Positions 37,875 through 51,400 of a DNA stretch of 64,000 bases are shown one piece after another (position 1 is the stretch's first letter; the number at the start of each line of letters is the position of its first letter). The position numbers and the translations under genes were made by a program. Origin of the DNA: Fasciola hepatica (Eukaryota > Platyhelminthes > Trematoda > Plagiorchiida > Fasciolidae); the NCBI GenBank assembly GCA_948099385.1, contig CANUEZ040000156.1, positions 3,906,001 through 3,970,000 on the forward strand, given 5' to 3'. The notes below the pieces were generated by a model, which ran no database searches, was not told the origin of the DNA, and worked only from the letters and a program-made list of their open reading frames with translations.

Positions 37875-39774
37875 CAACGTATCCGTTTATCTTTTTATCT
37901 GTTGACCTCTGAAGTGTCTTCTCGGAACCGTAACAAGGTTGTTGCGCACAGTTGTTTCCTAATCTTTTATAGTAGTTTTGTCGACTGCTTAGGATTTCTT
38001 AAGGTCAGTCTAATGCACCCCCATGGATCGATACCAACTGCACTTACCTACCGAGTGGATCAGCTTCAGATATCATCTAGGGACATGGAATTCAGTTAAC
38101 GTTCCTTTCTTCTTCTTCTCACATCCTTAACCACCGGGAGATAAAAATTCTGTTCTCTGTAGATATCTACATAAACGAGCAGCTGTTGGCCTTTAAATCA
38201 CAGATTTCCATAGATTTAAAAGGACTAGAAAATAGGTATTACTCCAATTGAGTGTGTGCATCAAGACCGCCGCACGTCGTCGCGCCCACTGAGGAGTCGC
38301 CGCTGTGATTAGTTGGTATCCCTTTTTTGATTAGCATAAGCTAAGCTGAAGACCAAAGACACTGTGGTCGCCAGTTTAAATCTCCGCTGTAGGCAGTTTG
38401 TACTTGGATGGAAAAAGCGTTCCCTAAGGCGTTCGACTGGTTTTGCTATTGTTTTCATTCATCAGAAATAAGTATCCCGTAATCTTGAGGTTAGCTCCTG
38501 TTGATCTTTGAGGAAATAGAAGCGAATAAAACTAGTGATTTCTTAGCCGACTGTTCTACGAACGGCATCGACTTTCAATCCTGACACTTAAATTACGTGA
38601 GTATGAAAAAAACTACGGGATTTACAAGTATGAGAAAGAGGGGGCAGAACAGTACCGGATAAGGATACTTGATAAGAGATATCATGTGCATCCGAGAACT
38701 TTCTTCATTCATCTACACAGCCGCAAGCAAAAGGAAAGTTGTCAAGCTCATGGTGAATGTAATTCGCTTTATATCTATGTGCAAGTCGTTCTTATTCCCC
38801 GTTTATTATTAGTAATATGCACGCAAACTATCACCCGAATTATCACCAAATTTTATTGATATCACCAGATTCTGCTACGGGATAATTGGTTTAATCAATG
38901 TGCTTTCACTTCTGTTTCATTTTATTCGATCTTATCGATCGCTATCCAATCCGAACACCGAGCGAAAGGACAAATAATAGGAGTCCAAAAACAACCGACA
39001 CACGTTCGCTAAAGGAAACCGCAGGAACGTCGATCCATCTTTTGGGACATACATATGGGAACAGGAACAAAAGGAATTACAGCAGCAGCTGCATTTGATG
39101 AGAAGTGGATCGCAACTTCCCATAAAATGGAATAATATAATGGGAATGTGAGTAAAAAAAGTACTAATACAGGTAACCAACGGTTTATCCACCCTTCCCC
39201 CCAGCTTAGTGAGAAGGAGTTATTTTTATTGAGTTATGTGAACCAGTCGTCATTACCGCCGTTGGTTACCGGATGTGGGAAAAAGGGGACAGACGAGAGA
39301 ATTACTCAAATTGGCTATGAAAACTTAGTCTGGTCAAAACTGGAAAACACGGTGAGAAAAACTGAAGTGATAAAACTTTAACGTGAATGTATTTCACGAA
39401 AAGATCAAAATGGATGTTAGTTTTATGTTCATTTCGCTCGTATGGTAGTGTTAGACGACTCTACTGCGGAGCATTTTAAATTACTGTTTGCTCATAGTGA
39501 CGTGGTTTCTGACTAACTGCTGCCAGTGGTACTATCGCCAACCCTTTCTTGTCTTCCTCTCCTTCTTCTCATGCTATTATTATGACTACTTATAAAAATT
39601 TCGGTTTTCATATAAGTAAGTCTTCGTGGAGTGTTCCCATACTGTGAAGTTAGAAAATGTGATGCTGATTAATTATTCCCGACGAAATTTTATGATATGA
39701 AGGCACATTTAACCCTGCTTACAGACTTACGGAGTATATTTAGCACGGTTAGATAAATATTTGAGTGATACTAG
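37875..39774. other. No gene recognised
   Basis: Non-coding by eye. A faint tRNA-like stretch at about 38335-38400 was too weak to call. Confidence 0.45.
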
Positions 39775-39880
39775 TGCTAAGAGTTTTTCACCTCCGTGGG
39801 ATTCAAATTCAGACGTGGAAGACATCCACACTTTACTGCCGTACGTGCTATATGACCTGAGCTACAAAGCCGCGTAGGGA
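39775..39880 (-). mobile_element. tRNA-derived SINE-like fragment
   Basis: On the minus strand 'TAGCTCAGGTCATATAGCAC' (A-box-like) is followed by 'GAATTTGAATCCC' (B-box-like). The box spacing is too long for a tRNA gene, so a SINE head is more likely. Confidence 0.5.
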
Positions 39881-40084
39881 ACTTCGGACATTTGTCGGTA
39901 AATTAAACTGATTACCAGCTCAGTTTATTTTGTCAGGTTAGCTGGAATTCACTCACTGGATTCATGGGCTCAAGCAGCATTATGAAGATGAGCTAGCCAG
40001 ATTTTGACAAAAGCTCATTTATGAGTCAAGACCTCCGATATCCCCACTGCCCAAACTCCGTCGTTTGTCTGTAATCTTTTTTTC

Positions 40085-40400
40085 TTTCATTCAAGCCCTT
40101 ATGAAGAAGTCATTCAATATGGGAGTCGATCTCCGAGCAGGCAAAGTATTGCTACCACGCAGAAAAGCTAATGGTGGTAGGGCGTCGTATCGTGCACTGT
40201 TGCACGTGAACGAGGCTTTGTGAATCAGTCCGGATAGCCGGGTGTTTAGGTTTCCTACTCCAATTCGTTCACCCCCGGGTTGGAGTCCCCGTGGGGTTTC
40301 AGTGAATGTGCACCGCTGATAATTCCTAACAGGCCAGATGGATGAGATGTACAGAACTTACACATTTTTCAATGGTTTGAACATTCACACTGCATGAAGA
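40085..40400 (+). mobile_element. Composite SINE unit 1 of a tandem pair
   Basis: The tRNA-related head 'GGATAGCCGGGTGTTTAGG' with 'GGGTTGGAGTCCCC', and the tail 'GTGAATGTGCACCGCTGATA' and 'TTCCTAACAGGCCAGATG', match the copy at 4.1 kb. Upstream, 'ATATGGGAGTCGATCTCCG' is shared with the next unit about 400 bp on. Confidence 0.7.
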
Positions 40401-40489
40401 ATCATACTACGCAGAAATCTAGTTTGCTGCTACTCACTCTCACATAATAGTCCGGCTCTGTAGGTTGTTTAACGGAATGCCTTCGTTGT

Positions 40490-40810
40490 AATTAGGTTCC
40501 TTCGGAGAAGCCGTCCAGCATAGGAGTCACTCGCCGTGCGGGAAATGCTTTGTTAACATTCGAAGGCAGATTCGGAAGAGAGCTATATCATGCAGTGCAT
40601 AAGATTAGTAAATCGCTGGAAGCCAACCAGGATAACCCGGTGGTTAGGTGTCCTCTTCACAGTCGTTCACCCTGGGTTAGGATCCTCTCAATAGCTTCGT
40701 GGATAAGCATTGCTCTTGACTCCTAACACGCCAGATGAATGGGCACTACAGTGCTTCCATGGTTTTCAATGGCGAGTTGAGCCTTGATAATTTATAATGA
40801 ACTATTTTGT
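40490..40810 (+). mobile_element. Composite SINE unit 2 of a tandem pair
   Basis: Repeats the order of unit 1: 'GCATAGGAGTCACTCGCCG', then 'GGATAACCCGGTGGTTAGG', 'CTCCTAACACGCCAGATGAA' and 'CAGTGCTTCCATGGTTTTC'. The copy is diverged, so the duplication or double insertion is not recent. Confidence 0.7.
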
Positions 40811-41469
40811 ATATAAAAGCTTAAATGATCAGAATGTACTTCTGACTGCGGCAAACAATGAAATCTCATAATGCTTAGATCATCACAACGTCCATTTGAA
40901 GTTTTTATTAAGATTCAAGGGGCCTCATTTTACAGGCTTAAGAGTAACATCAAACAGAATTCGGATTGTAAAGTTAAATTGTTGTGAGCTCTTACCACTG
41001 ATCGAGACTTTGACTACGTTCCACCCTGCACGATTCTCATAAGACAGTAGTCATTCCATAGGAGAAGAACACTTCCGCGAAAAGCAAATTCAGTCGTACT
41101 GGTCTTTGAATTCCTATAGATCAACACTTTATTCACCAATTAAAAGCAATAGGTTGATAGATTCAGTCTAACCCATGGGATTGGTACGGGAATCAAGCGT
41201 TCTTTCGCAAAATTACAATAGGGTTTTATGAAAACCCCAAGGGCTACGATTATTTTTCAGCTACTCAGAAGCGGATGGATTTGTCGAAGTGTACTTCCAC
41301 CAGAGGAATATCGTATCTCAGTGAAGTTTCAAAACAGCTTTGCCATAAATTTGTACTTTGGTTTTGTATAACCATGTGAGCAGTGAGCTGGCGAACTACG
41401 ATGGAGGAGTTAATTTAATTCAAATAACCAATTTCTACAACTATCAGTACCATATAAGCACTATACAAC
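40811..41469. other. No gene recognised
   Basis: Nothing identifiable. Confidence 0.5.
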
Positions 41470-41610
41470 TGTTTCTCCGTGCTTGTAAGAAACCGCCAGC
41501 AGTACGTATCCTCCAATTCTCAACTGGGACTCGAACTCGGGATGAGTGGTCATAAGTTGAAAGCCTAACCACCGGGCTAGTTCTCAACGGTCCAACTAAT
41601 ATCAAAACTA
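41470..41610 (-). mobile_element. tRNA-derived SINE, reverse copy with a different head
   Basis: On the minus strand 'GAACTAGCCCGGTGGTTAGG' is followed by B box 'GAGTTCGAGTCCC' and a tail 'CAGTTGTATAGTGCTTATAT', which parallels the tail of the 4.1-kb SINE ('CAGTTGAATAGTGCTTTCAT'). Confidence 0.65.
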
Positions 41611-42359
41611 CATGGTACAGTACCCATCCTATCAAGGGCCAAATAGTTTTCAGCTCGTTCACGAATGTTCCGATGGGTTAAGTGTGCATACTTGATGATG
41701 AATTGTTTAATAATTTACAAATATATGAAATAAAATGTTTCCAACATAAAATCAATTTTAACTGCTCTATAGTGCAGCTCATCACACTGAAACTGAACTG
41801 AAGTGATCAATCTTATCGATGCGCAACTCTATCTACGTTTGAACATTTTATTTTCAACAATTATGTCAGTGAACACCATCTGTCATCTCTGGTGTGTGTC
41901 CAAAAACAGGGAATTTTCTACAGTTGTAAATATATTCCGGTTGCAAGATATCGTGATAAATAATACCCAACCGCTAACCTGGCGGAACCCAACGGATCAT
42001 ATTTCAAGCTAAAGGTTTCGTGACAAAAAAACAGCATATATCAGTAGTAGATAGTAGCAACACTATTTATGGTGCATCTGGTGAACAACAATTCCAAAGA
42101 TCTGATAGGTGAAATGAATTGAGCTTTGGATGCCGTAAACTTATTGGCCCGAAAAACACTGTTGGCAATCTATTTCAGAAGCAATAGATTCGGATCGATT
42201 TCAGAATTGTTCGCGTAGATAACTCACGGGTTTACCACTATCTTAAGTCAAAGATTCACTCACTATACAGTCCTTTTACTTTCATATAACATAATCCATC
42301 ATACAGTACTGACGGTCAACTTATTACTGATAGCTAAAAAATCACTCTATAGCATTTTA
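41611..42359. other. No gene recognised
   Basis: Nothing identifiable. Confidence 0.5.
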
Positions 42360-42480
42360 TTGGGCTTTTTAGGAACCATTTGTGGCACAAATCCACCGAA
42401 ACTCCACGGGGTTCGAACATGGGGTGAACAATTTTGAGTAGGACACCTAACCCCAGGCTATCCTCGTTTGCTCTCAATAG
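42360..42480 (-). mobile_element. tRNA-derived SINE, reverse copy
   Basis: On the minus strand 'GGATAGCCTGGGGTTAGGTG', 'CATGTTCGAACCCCGTGG' and 'AGTTTCGGTGGATTTGTGCC' follow the 4.1- and 40-kb family in order. Confidence 0.75.
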
Positions 42481-45225
42481 TTTGTTGAACATATGCACCA
42501 CATGATGTATTGCCCTTCCATCATTGACTTCGAATGGTAACAACCTGTTGTCCGCAAAGAGCAGGTTTTCCATGATAGACGACTTCTCCGTGAGGACCGA
42601 AGCACAACGAAGGCATTCTGTTTACTTTTTGTGGAGAAGCACTTATTAGCCGGGTTGTAATTTGGATTCTTTTTCCACACAAAATCATTTTTCGATACAC
42701 GATTCATGATATAATCAAGAGTTACCAAACAAGAGGGTGTTTTCCATTTGACCTGTCTGCATCACTGACTGTTATACGCAATTTGATCACGTTTTACCAT
42801 CACGGGGTTACAAAAGTGATGTAAAAACCCATGGACGGGCAGTGCGATGCATGTTGGGCCTGGACGGGTTTGAAGGTTTGGGAGAAATTCAAACAGGCAA
42901 GAGGTTCATCACTGCTGGTATATTGCGCAGAGGATACATTTGTGGTAGTAGTGCGAATCATCCAGAACTCTCAGTGGCATTGGATAGGATTTGCAGAGCT
43001 CACGCGCTGCTAGTGTATTGTTGGGTTTGTCTCCGTAGATTATTACGGATGAGTTGAAAAGAGTCAGGTTTTCTTACATTCTCCTCCACTTTACAGTAGA
43101 CCTACAACAGAGGTTTTTCTAAACTGAGATTTAATTGGAGTATCTAAGGTTTTGTTCATACAACACTAACGGCGACCAGCTCAACCAGTTGCGAGTGGTC
43201 GTACACGATGAGACGATTACTATATTTGAAGGTGAATGGCCCGAATCACTATAGAACAGATTAGCTCTTGTTCGTGAATTCTTTGATACTTATTCATCTG
43301 CTCTAGTAATGGACTCCTGCTTACCCCGATCTATAAATTCATTTACTAGCAGCCGATCTTAATAGCCTCTCTCAGTACAGAAGACCTGACCCTCTTTTGC
43401 CAGACAGCCTGGTCACAGACACTAGAAATCCCATGAAGCATCACAAACGTTCGCACCAGTTCACGAAGCGCCAATCACAGTCGTTGTGAAATTGACCGGA
43501 TTCTACACAGCTCAGCCTCTTAGAACACGAAAAATATTGTTTCCTCTGTGATTGCCGAAATTTTTCACTTTTGGATGTTTTGAATTCAGACTCTTTATGC
43601 TATTTTCCAAAATTTGGAAAACACCGTTCGAACAGCACAGTTTCCTGAGTGAGTTAACATTTTTCTGGTTCATCAATGAAAACGCCGTTTGCGAAACGCG
43701 ATTATGGATGTGTTCGCCGTATGCCGTGCAGGTCTGCATTTTACAATCCGAACTGCGTTCGTTTGAGTGGGTTCATCCTACACGTCAGAGTTGCAGGTAG
43801 CTTTGTGTGTTCTTTTCGGTTAATCTGTGGATTCGGGCTGGTATCTCACTTCTAAGAGGATCAACCTCAGTGGCATACGGTGTTGATCACCAATTCCCAA
43901 CAGTAGTGTACAGATCAGAGATTGCTAGCTTAATTCATTGTTTTCCGAGACTCTATCCCAGACAGTGCTTGTTCAAAATATTTCCTACGTGGGTCAGGGA
44001 GCTTCAATTCATTGAGTGGCATTATTGTGACGAATGAAATGCGAGTTGTTGTGTGTTGATTCTCCTCATCGGCTGCGAACGTTATTCTGCAGTCTGGAAC
44101 ACAACCAAAATTTATCAGAATGCAATGAATTTTTCGTACTGAGGATATTTCAGGACAGGTCCCTGATGCGGATCCAACCTGATTCTCCTCGAGATTTGAC
44201 ATACATAATCTCCACCCTCTGGTAAACCAAAACAGGTTGGGCCCGCACGTGTATGGGGACAGAACGCCTCCCCATTTGCATAATGAATTTGCTTTATTTG
44301 CTTCGGCATAGAATTGACTGAATCACGCTGATTAGAAGATCACGTGATTGCTTTTGCGAACTGATAAATCTGACCAGTCTGTTCTCCAGATGTATCACGT
44401 GCACGTACCGACCTCATCCCATCTGAATCTGCAACAGTAATGACAGCGGCCAGCAGGGTGGTTCATAGATGGACGTGGAAGTGCGTGTGTCTGTGAGTGA
44501 GTGCGTGCGTGCCTTCAAGGCAAAGACGAATTACTCTGTATGTCAATGTGTACGTGGTAAATTTAATTGATTACGAAGTTTTCATTTGATGAACCATTAG
44601 AACAGGAGAAAGAAACACGGGCAGAGGGGATAGAATTGCGGACAGATGTTTAGTTGGACGTACGAAACAGGAAAGGTCTGCCGGATGGACAAATACATTG
44701 ACTAAACAAGGACAGGCAACACGAGAACAATTGCACACGCACACAGCAGTGGCAGGAAAATGGTCAGGGATACAAAAGGTTTCACATGACATTTAGGATC
44801 TATACGACTCTGGTGGGGTCGAGATGCGAGAAGTTAAAAATAGACATGCCCATGGAGCCAGGGAAAAGAAAACGAGGGGAAAACATCACATAACAATCTG
44901 ATCTGATCTGAGGAGATGGCCAATGAATTCTTGTGATTCACGATTTCATTTTAAAATCTGATGACTGGTGAATGCATTGTTTTCCAGGATGAGTTGTTCG
45001 CCCGTGCGAATAATGGGACAGCACAACATGAAGGAAGTAGTACTGTTCAGTCATATTAGGTTTACGCGTACACATTAAATGTGTGTCATTCTTGTCTATT
45101 GTAATCTGATAATGAGTTAACATGAGAAGACAAAGGTATTCCCCAAGAAATACTGACAAACACAGCAACGGCATACTACTTGAATTTGTGAGTGCAGAAT
45201 GCGCACGCGATAGAGGGAGAACAAC

Positions 45226-45226
<1 letters not shown>
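42481..45226. other. No gene recognised
   Basis: Non-coding by eye. The right part lies downstream of the stop codon of the membrane-protein gene on the minus strand and may include its 3' UTR. Frames at 42842-43057 and 43930-44309 are uninformative. Confidence 0.45.

Positions 45227-45269
<43 letters not shown>
45227..45269. repeat. (GT)n microsatellite
   Basis: About 43 bases of GT, some 200 bp beyond the stop codon of the minus-strand gene, possibly in its 3' UTR. Confidence 0.97.
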
Positions 45270-45270
<1 letters not shown>

Positions 45271-45471
45271 TTGTTTCTGTTTGTTGTTAGGATGTGGAGT
45301 GGGGTGACCGGCGCAACAGGACAATGAAAAAGGATTGGTGGCAGCGATGCGCAGCACACTTAAAGGGTAAGGGGTGAAAACTTCTCTGAGATGGGGATGA
45401 ACAGTGTAAGATGGAATCCGCTCTCATTTTGTTATGCACAGGTGCATCCGGAACGACAGACGGCTTAATCT

Positions 45472-48400
45472 CTAGTGTTCCTCAGTTTTAGTGGTTGTCG
45501 GCGTGCTGTCCGAATTTTCTTCCAAATCACTCGCACCGATAATCTCCCCGTAACTTCCGTTCGTGCTGGGCCCATTCGCTGCCGCATCCCCTTCGTACAA
45601 GGGGTTTTCAACTTCCAGCTGTTCGGTCTGAAACAGCATATTGAGAGGTGGAACTGTCATGATCGATATCATCCCAAACAGTGAACTCGTCCATGTCCAA
45701 AAAGCGGAATAATGATGGAAGATGATTCGTAAATACGAAGGCTGAGGTTAGCTAAGCACTAACTACGAATTAGCAACTAATGCAGAGAGAAGAAGGGATG
45801 GAACTACTTCTTTGTAGGTGAAATTTTCAGAAATCATTGAATGCCTCTTTTTCTAATTGAAAGTGTAAACATCCATAATTCAAAATCATCAGTAGGCTAG
45901 AAACTCAAGTAATCCCATGGGCTAACTGAATAGAGAAGAAAATATGATCATTGCTGAGCGGTGATATTTGGTAACAAATGTTGACTAGACATATTTTCTC
46001 CCATGAACTGCACTTTTTACTTCAGGGATCATTTAACTCTAAACAAAGTAGGCTATTTCCGCGCAGTGTGCGACAGTTGATCCAGGTCACAAGCTGTGAT
46101 TGATAATTATTGATAACCTAATGCAAAAATCAGCCGGAAGTGACCTGCTCGATTGCCGAACAAGAAGGAGGTTTTCGTCAAAATGCTGGCTCGGTGTGGA
46201 AACGTGTAGCCATCGGATTTGGAGAAAAAGGCTAGAATAATTTTTCATATTGCCTCATCTTGATCATAACAATGGAGTAGTCTGCCAAAGCACCAAAGAA
46301 TAATATGCATGCAATGAGCGTTTCAGGTTAGGACTCTTTGTAATGAACAATGAAAACAACAGGTGATTTATCTGATTTCACTGAATCTTCTCACTGGATG
46401 CCTGAATGATCGATCGATTGACTGATTGACTAACTGACTGACTGATTAACTAACTAGCTGACTAACTGAATGAGTAACTAATTGATTGACCGACTGACTG
46501 ACACTGGATTGGCATGATGAACTAACCGACTGAATCAGTAACATCTGACGCAATTGAACCTCCGTCCTTTAAAGCCAGGTGCTACGACACAGTTTTTGTC
46601 TAAAATAAACTGAAACCAATGACTACTGCTTGATATGGGCCGTATAAAGGAGAAATCAGACAATCGGTAATGCGAAACGGTGATAAGTATGCTATACTGC
46701 GTCATAAAGGAGGCTCAGTTGTCTTTCGCATCATTTGTCATAATCGGCAATAACTGGCTTCAGTCCATCTTGTCATAGCTGATAAACTCAAAACCCTCCT
46801 TAGATAGTACACAGCAAACAACGGATTTAAATTGTAGTGATTGCACTTGGTTTACTTTGCATACGTTTTCTGTGATGTTAGAAGTGGTGCTATTCTTTGA
46901 TAGAGAAAGAACAATTTCGTTCTTACATCAATCAGTGAAGAAAAAAGGAGCTCGCTTACTGTAGCCAATCCTGGACATTCGTAGACGGTAAAGTCACCTT
47001 CTTCAACGTCTGATTCGCCACTCCCTTCTTCACTTGCCTGAGCAGGATCACTGGCCCTAAAAATCAAATTATTTTGATAAGTGATTGACTGGGTATAAAC
47101 TGAAAGATTCTACAGCGAAATGGTTCAATCTAGGACAAGCCTAACTGAAAAGTTTTCCACGCTTTATCGCTAAATTCTGTGAACGGATGTCCGTCTCGGG
47201 GATTATTATATTCTGAGTGATCGGATGATAATTTATGCCTCTGAAGACTAATTCTCATTAAATGCTTTTCTTAATTCATAAGAAACTGGTTTCAGTAAAA
47301 CGGCTTAATGCGCTCAAAACGACCGACGGCCAAAAAAGATAATCTCTTCCGACCTACATCTAAAGCATAAGCGAGGTGGAAAAAGATGTCAAAAATACTC
47401 GAAGTACATCGGCCTAACCAACAGAACCAAAAGCCACCTTCTTGACTGGGACTCAGAACCCAATGTGAAGCCTTACATGTGATAGCTGGAGGTGAACCAA
47501 ATAGGAAAACAGCGCTATTTGCTAACAAAGCAGGGCCGGCGGTGGTGATAAATACTGCTTCCCATTTGTTCGGTAAAATCGTAAAAAGGTAACGCGAATC
47601 TTCCATTAACTGTGCCTTCGTGTTACCCAGAAGTTGGGTAGTACCAGCAGTGAATAACGTACCTTTCAACAGCGAGCATTTGCTGCTTCTGGTGCTGATA
47701 GTGATACATCTGAGCCGAGTGAGCCAATTTGCGATCACCATCCAAACCGACGCTGGTTGTATCACCTAAAAGACTCCCGGTCGGACTTGGCTTGGTCTGA
47801 CGTATTCCACAAAAATCATTGTCCTGGTTGCGCTTTTTAGTCATTTGTACTCTAAGAGACACAAATAAGTTGTTAAATGAGCAAGCGATGCGTAGTAGCA
47901 CAAGAAAACCAGCTACCAAGTTTTGAATATATTTTGTCGTGAAAAAATCAATAATGGTTTCATCTGTTTCATAGGCACTGAAAAAGATTCAAGCAACTTT
48001 CGTTTGGGTATTGAGTGCACGGTCAACTATTAGTTGATAGATTTGAATTCTTTCGCTCCGTAGAAATCACTTGTGTGAACTTTTAAAGAAGGCAGAAACG
48101 AAACCTGGAATTCCTTCGTTCATTATTCGACTATTCAGTTTCACCGTTTTTGAAATGCAATGCGTGATAAACACATAAGGCTCAGGGAATACTCGGTAAA
48201 AATCGAGGATATATGTTTGGGAAGACTTGTAGGAGTACCAGCTCTACTCATCCATTATACAAAAACTTATCTTTTTGTGGTTCCTGTGAACCCAACGGCT
48301 TAGCATGTCTTTCAGAGTAAATCTAAAAAAAAACCTCAATGCCCTGTTTGGTTCGGGTCTTGCCATTTGGGGATCAAATACGAACTGAGTTATCCATAAA

Positions 48401-51400
48401 ACTGTTCAATTGGCTTGGTTTTGCTTTACTGTCCCACTTATTCAAGCTTACCCCAGTCACAAATTAACTCCTTGTATTTATCGGAATTCGTTCAATTTTC
48501 GATGGTTTGTTTGTTTGTTTATTTACGTTCCGACTGAAATGTCGGCATAGTGATTGTCTAAATCTTTCATACAAATATGATACACTCTCGCGCAGTGTTT
48601 TGAAAAGATCGGACGAATGAATAAATTGTGGTGCAAATTGTTGTTGTTTTTTTTTTTTTTTCTTGTTCTCCTTTCATTACTGCATGTTTGCGTACGAGTG
48701 CAGTGCCACAAAATGCCCACTGCACCACTAGGAATAGCCGGGCATCAGACTGTGAGTACTGGAGTAGATAACCACATAAAGTCCCATTCTCGACCATCAC
48801 CAATCACCTCCTATGAGACTAGGAGGGAAATTAGGAATTTGTCAAGATTGGCAAGTGTTTTTTTGGTCTTTTACTTACCTTTGGTAGTAGATCGCTGCTC
48901 CGAGAACGGCCATGATTCCCAATACAGAACAAATGACGCCAATTGCTGCAATGAGAGAGCACGATAGAGATAGAAGAACAGTGCGGGAGGAGGGGCCAGA
49001 AAAATGAATTTTGGTATTCTGTGTTTACTCCAGTCTCTAGTCAACAAATAGCTATTAAACCAACACAAAGCACTTCTGTATGTGTATCCAAATATTAGAT
49101 GTCCCCAGGTCCTTTTATTGCCAAACAATGGAATATGGAGAATTTAAGGACAATTTTGTTTCATTTACTTCCTTCTTATCGAAGAGTATTGATACCATAT
49201 TCCAGCAAGGGGTTCGCGACAAAATAAAAGCTTAGAATTGGTCAAGTGACCGGCGGCTGCAGCACGATGAGTTGAACCCGCGGAACGGAAAGGTCGGAAA
49301 CCCGTCAGGATCAGCGTCTGACCGGCGCCGGTGAACGGGTGAGATTCAAGGTGAATCGCTTGATAATCGGACAGCAATGAACCGCCAAAATTTATTCCGC
49401 TTTAAGCGGAATAATGTCCGTGTTCCGTGGGCCAAAACGATATTCACCTAGCCAACGGGACTAGCGAGCTGGAAACTAATAGGGTCATTAACTTTGGTCC
49501 CATGTGATGCACTGATTAGTATGTATGACAAAATAGGAGCAAAGAGAAATACAGAATGGTTACATCGATTTTCATTGATGCTGCTAATATTTTGTAAGGT
49601 CAGTTCTCGGCGAAATACAAAGTTGACCTAAGGAGATGACATCTAGCTGTTCTGTCTATCAGTGATAACTAAGCCGGCACTTGACATGGACGCCACCTGA
49701 TGCTGCTGTTGCCTTTCATATAAATGAAAGTGATCTGGATGATGTGGATTATGACAAGAAGGAGGAAATGTTTTCCCACAGGTGTTTGCGACGGATCCTG
49801 AAAATGGCTTGGCACGATGTGCTGTCAGTGCTCCTTCGAAGCCGACGATTGCAGTTGTTTGGACATGTCCTACTACGTCCAGACACAGAGATCTCAAAAC
49901 AGGGTATTTCTTCTGTTCCATGTTCAGAATGACGCTGTCCTCTGGGAGGACAGCTGAAAACACGGGTCATTATTGTGAACTCGGACGCTGAGCGATTGAG
50001 ACTCCAGTGTGTCCACGGCGTTTGCACGTGGAAGCGGAACTGGAATTCCCAGTGCTCAGGTCTCGCAACCAATCGTCGCTCATGGACAGATGGTATTCGA
50101 GATCTGCATGAGGCCGGCTCATCCTTTCGTAGGAGCTAGCCGAATGAAAGCAGGGTAAGCACGGAGGTGGGGTAATGAGACTTTCCTTAGCTTGATGAAT
50201 GTTCAATTTTTTAGGTGTTCGAACTCCAAATTACAACGAGTATACCCGTAAGCTATTGATCCCCCCTTCATAGTTCACTTTCACGTCAACCCTAAAGGAT
50301 GTGCCACCACGTGACCACAGTGACTCTGATCGATTATTCCTCGACGGGTATTTTCAGATGGAGGGTTACAACAACTGAGAAGGTAAACACGAAACCAAAC
50401 CTGGTCATTTTTGCTCCCATGCGACAGTTGCAAATCCAACCCATCAATAAAAACTACTAGATCGGTGTTCATCCTGCTTGTCGGCTGATCGCTTGTCGAC
50501 CAGTAACTGCGCTATCGTGTATTCCATGTCACTTTGTTTGGCCTCTTCAAATCTCCGGACAGCATATTTGGTCTCAAATAAACAATCTCCATTTCGCTTC
50601 AGTTTTCAGCTTAGAAATGCAGGGCGAACTAATCACGGAGTTTGCAAAAAGTGAGCTTACTTGAACTCATTTGATCACGGCACGCAGTTTTTAGACAGTT
50701 TACCCACCAAGACTAATATTTTATTATCTCAAAATATCGAGTCGCTGTGAGAGATTAAATTAAGTTGAACTGTCTGGCAAATGAATAATTGTGAGATTGC
50801 TCTCAACTTCATTATCAGGACGTATTGATAAGACGATGGTTGTTTTTTCTTGAACTATCTCATGGGGATATCATGATGCATACATGTCTTCACTACTGAA
50901 ACTTCAGTTGGAGGAGACTGATCAAAGAAAGTTTGATTCGACGAAGTCAGAAAAACTTCTGGCAACCTTCGGTAATCAAAGGCTCGGATGAAACAAAACT
51001 GGTGAGATTGGGAGTTATTCACACTGCTATGATCGCAATGCAGTTCCCTTAAGTAAGCCTCGAGTTACGCATGGATCTGAATTCATCCAGAAATACCGCT
51101 GTCATGAGTTCAGTAGCTAAGATTTTTATGGATGAATTGTTGTTAACACAAAATAATGCAAAAAACCATGGTCATGATTCTTGCATATACAAGCCCATAC
51201 CTTTCCGTATCTGGAATGTTGTTCGGCTGTCACTTAAAGACCGAGCCGAACCGCAGTCTGTCGTACGTTTGACCCGATAATATTTTATCACGACGCGGCT
51301 AAAACGAAGACTGATTTAAATTCGGATACATTGCACTGTTGTGACCGCAGTGCAGCTCTCGTTTCCCGTTGTTGCCCCGGCAGTCAGACTGCGACCACTG

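Noticed and set aside
44938..45357. 139-codon minus frame rich in Thr-His
   Set aside because: Driven by the (GT)n microsatellite.
47292..47765. 157-codon minus-strand frame
   Set aside because: It overlaps the well-phased exon 47663-47851 in another frame and runs into intron. The exon chain explains the locus better.
49749..50206. Minus-strand frames of 78-107 codons
   Set aside because: They are antisense shadows of the LINE reverse-transcriptase tail on the plus strand.
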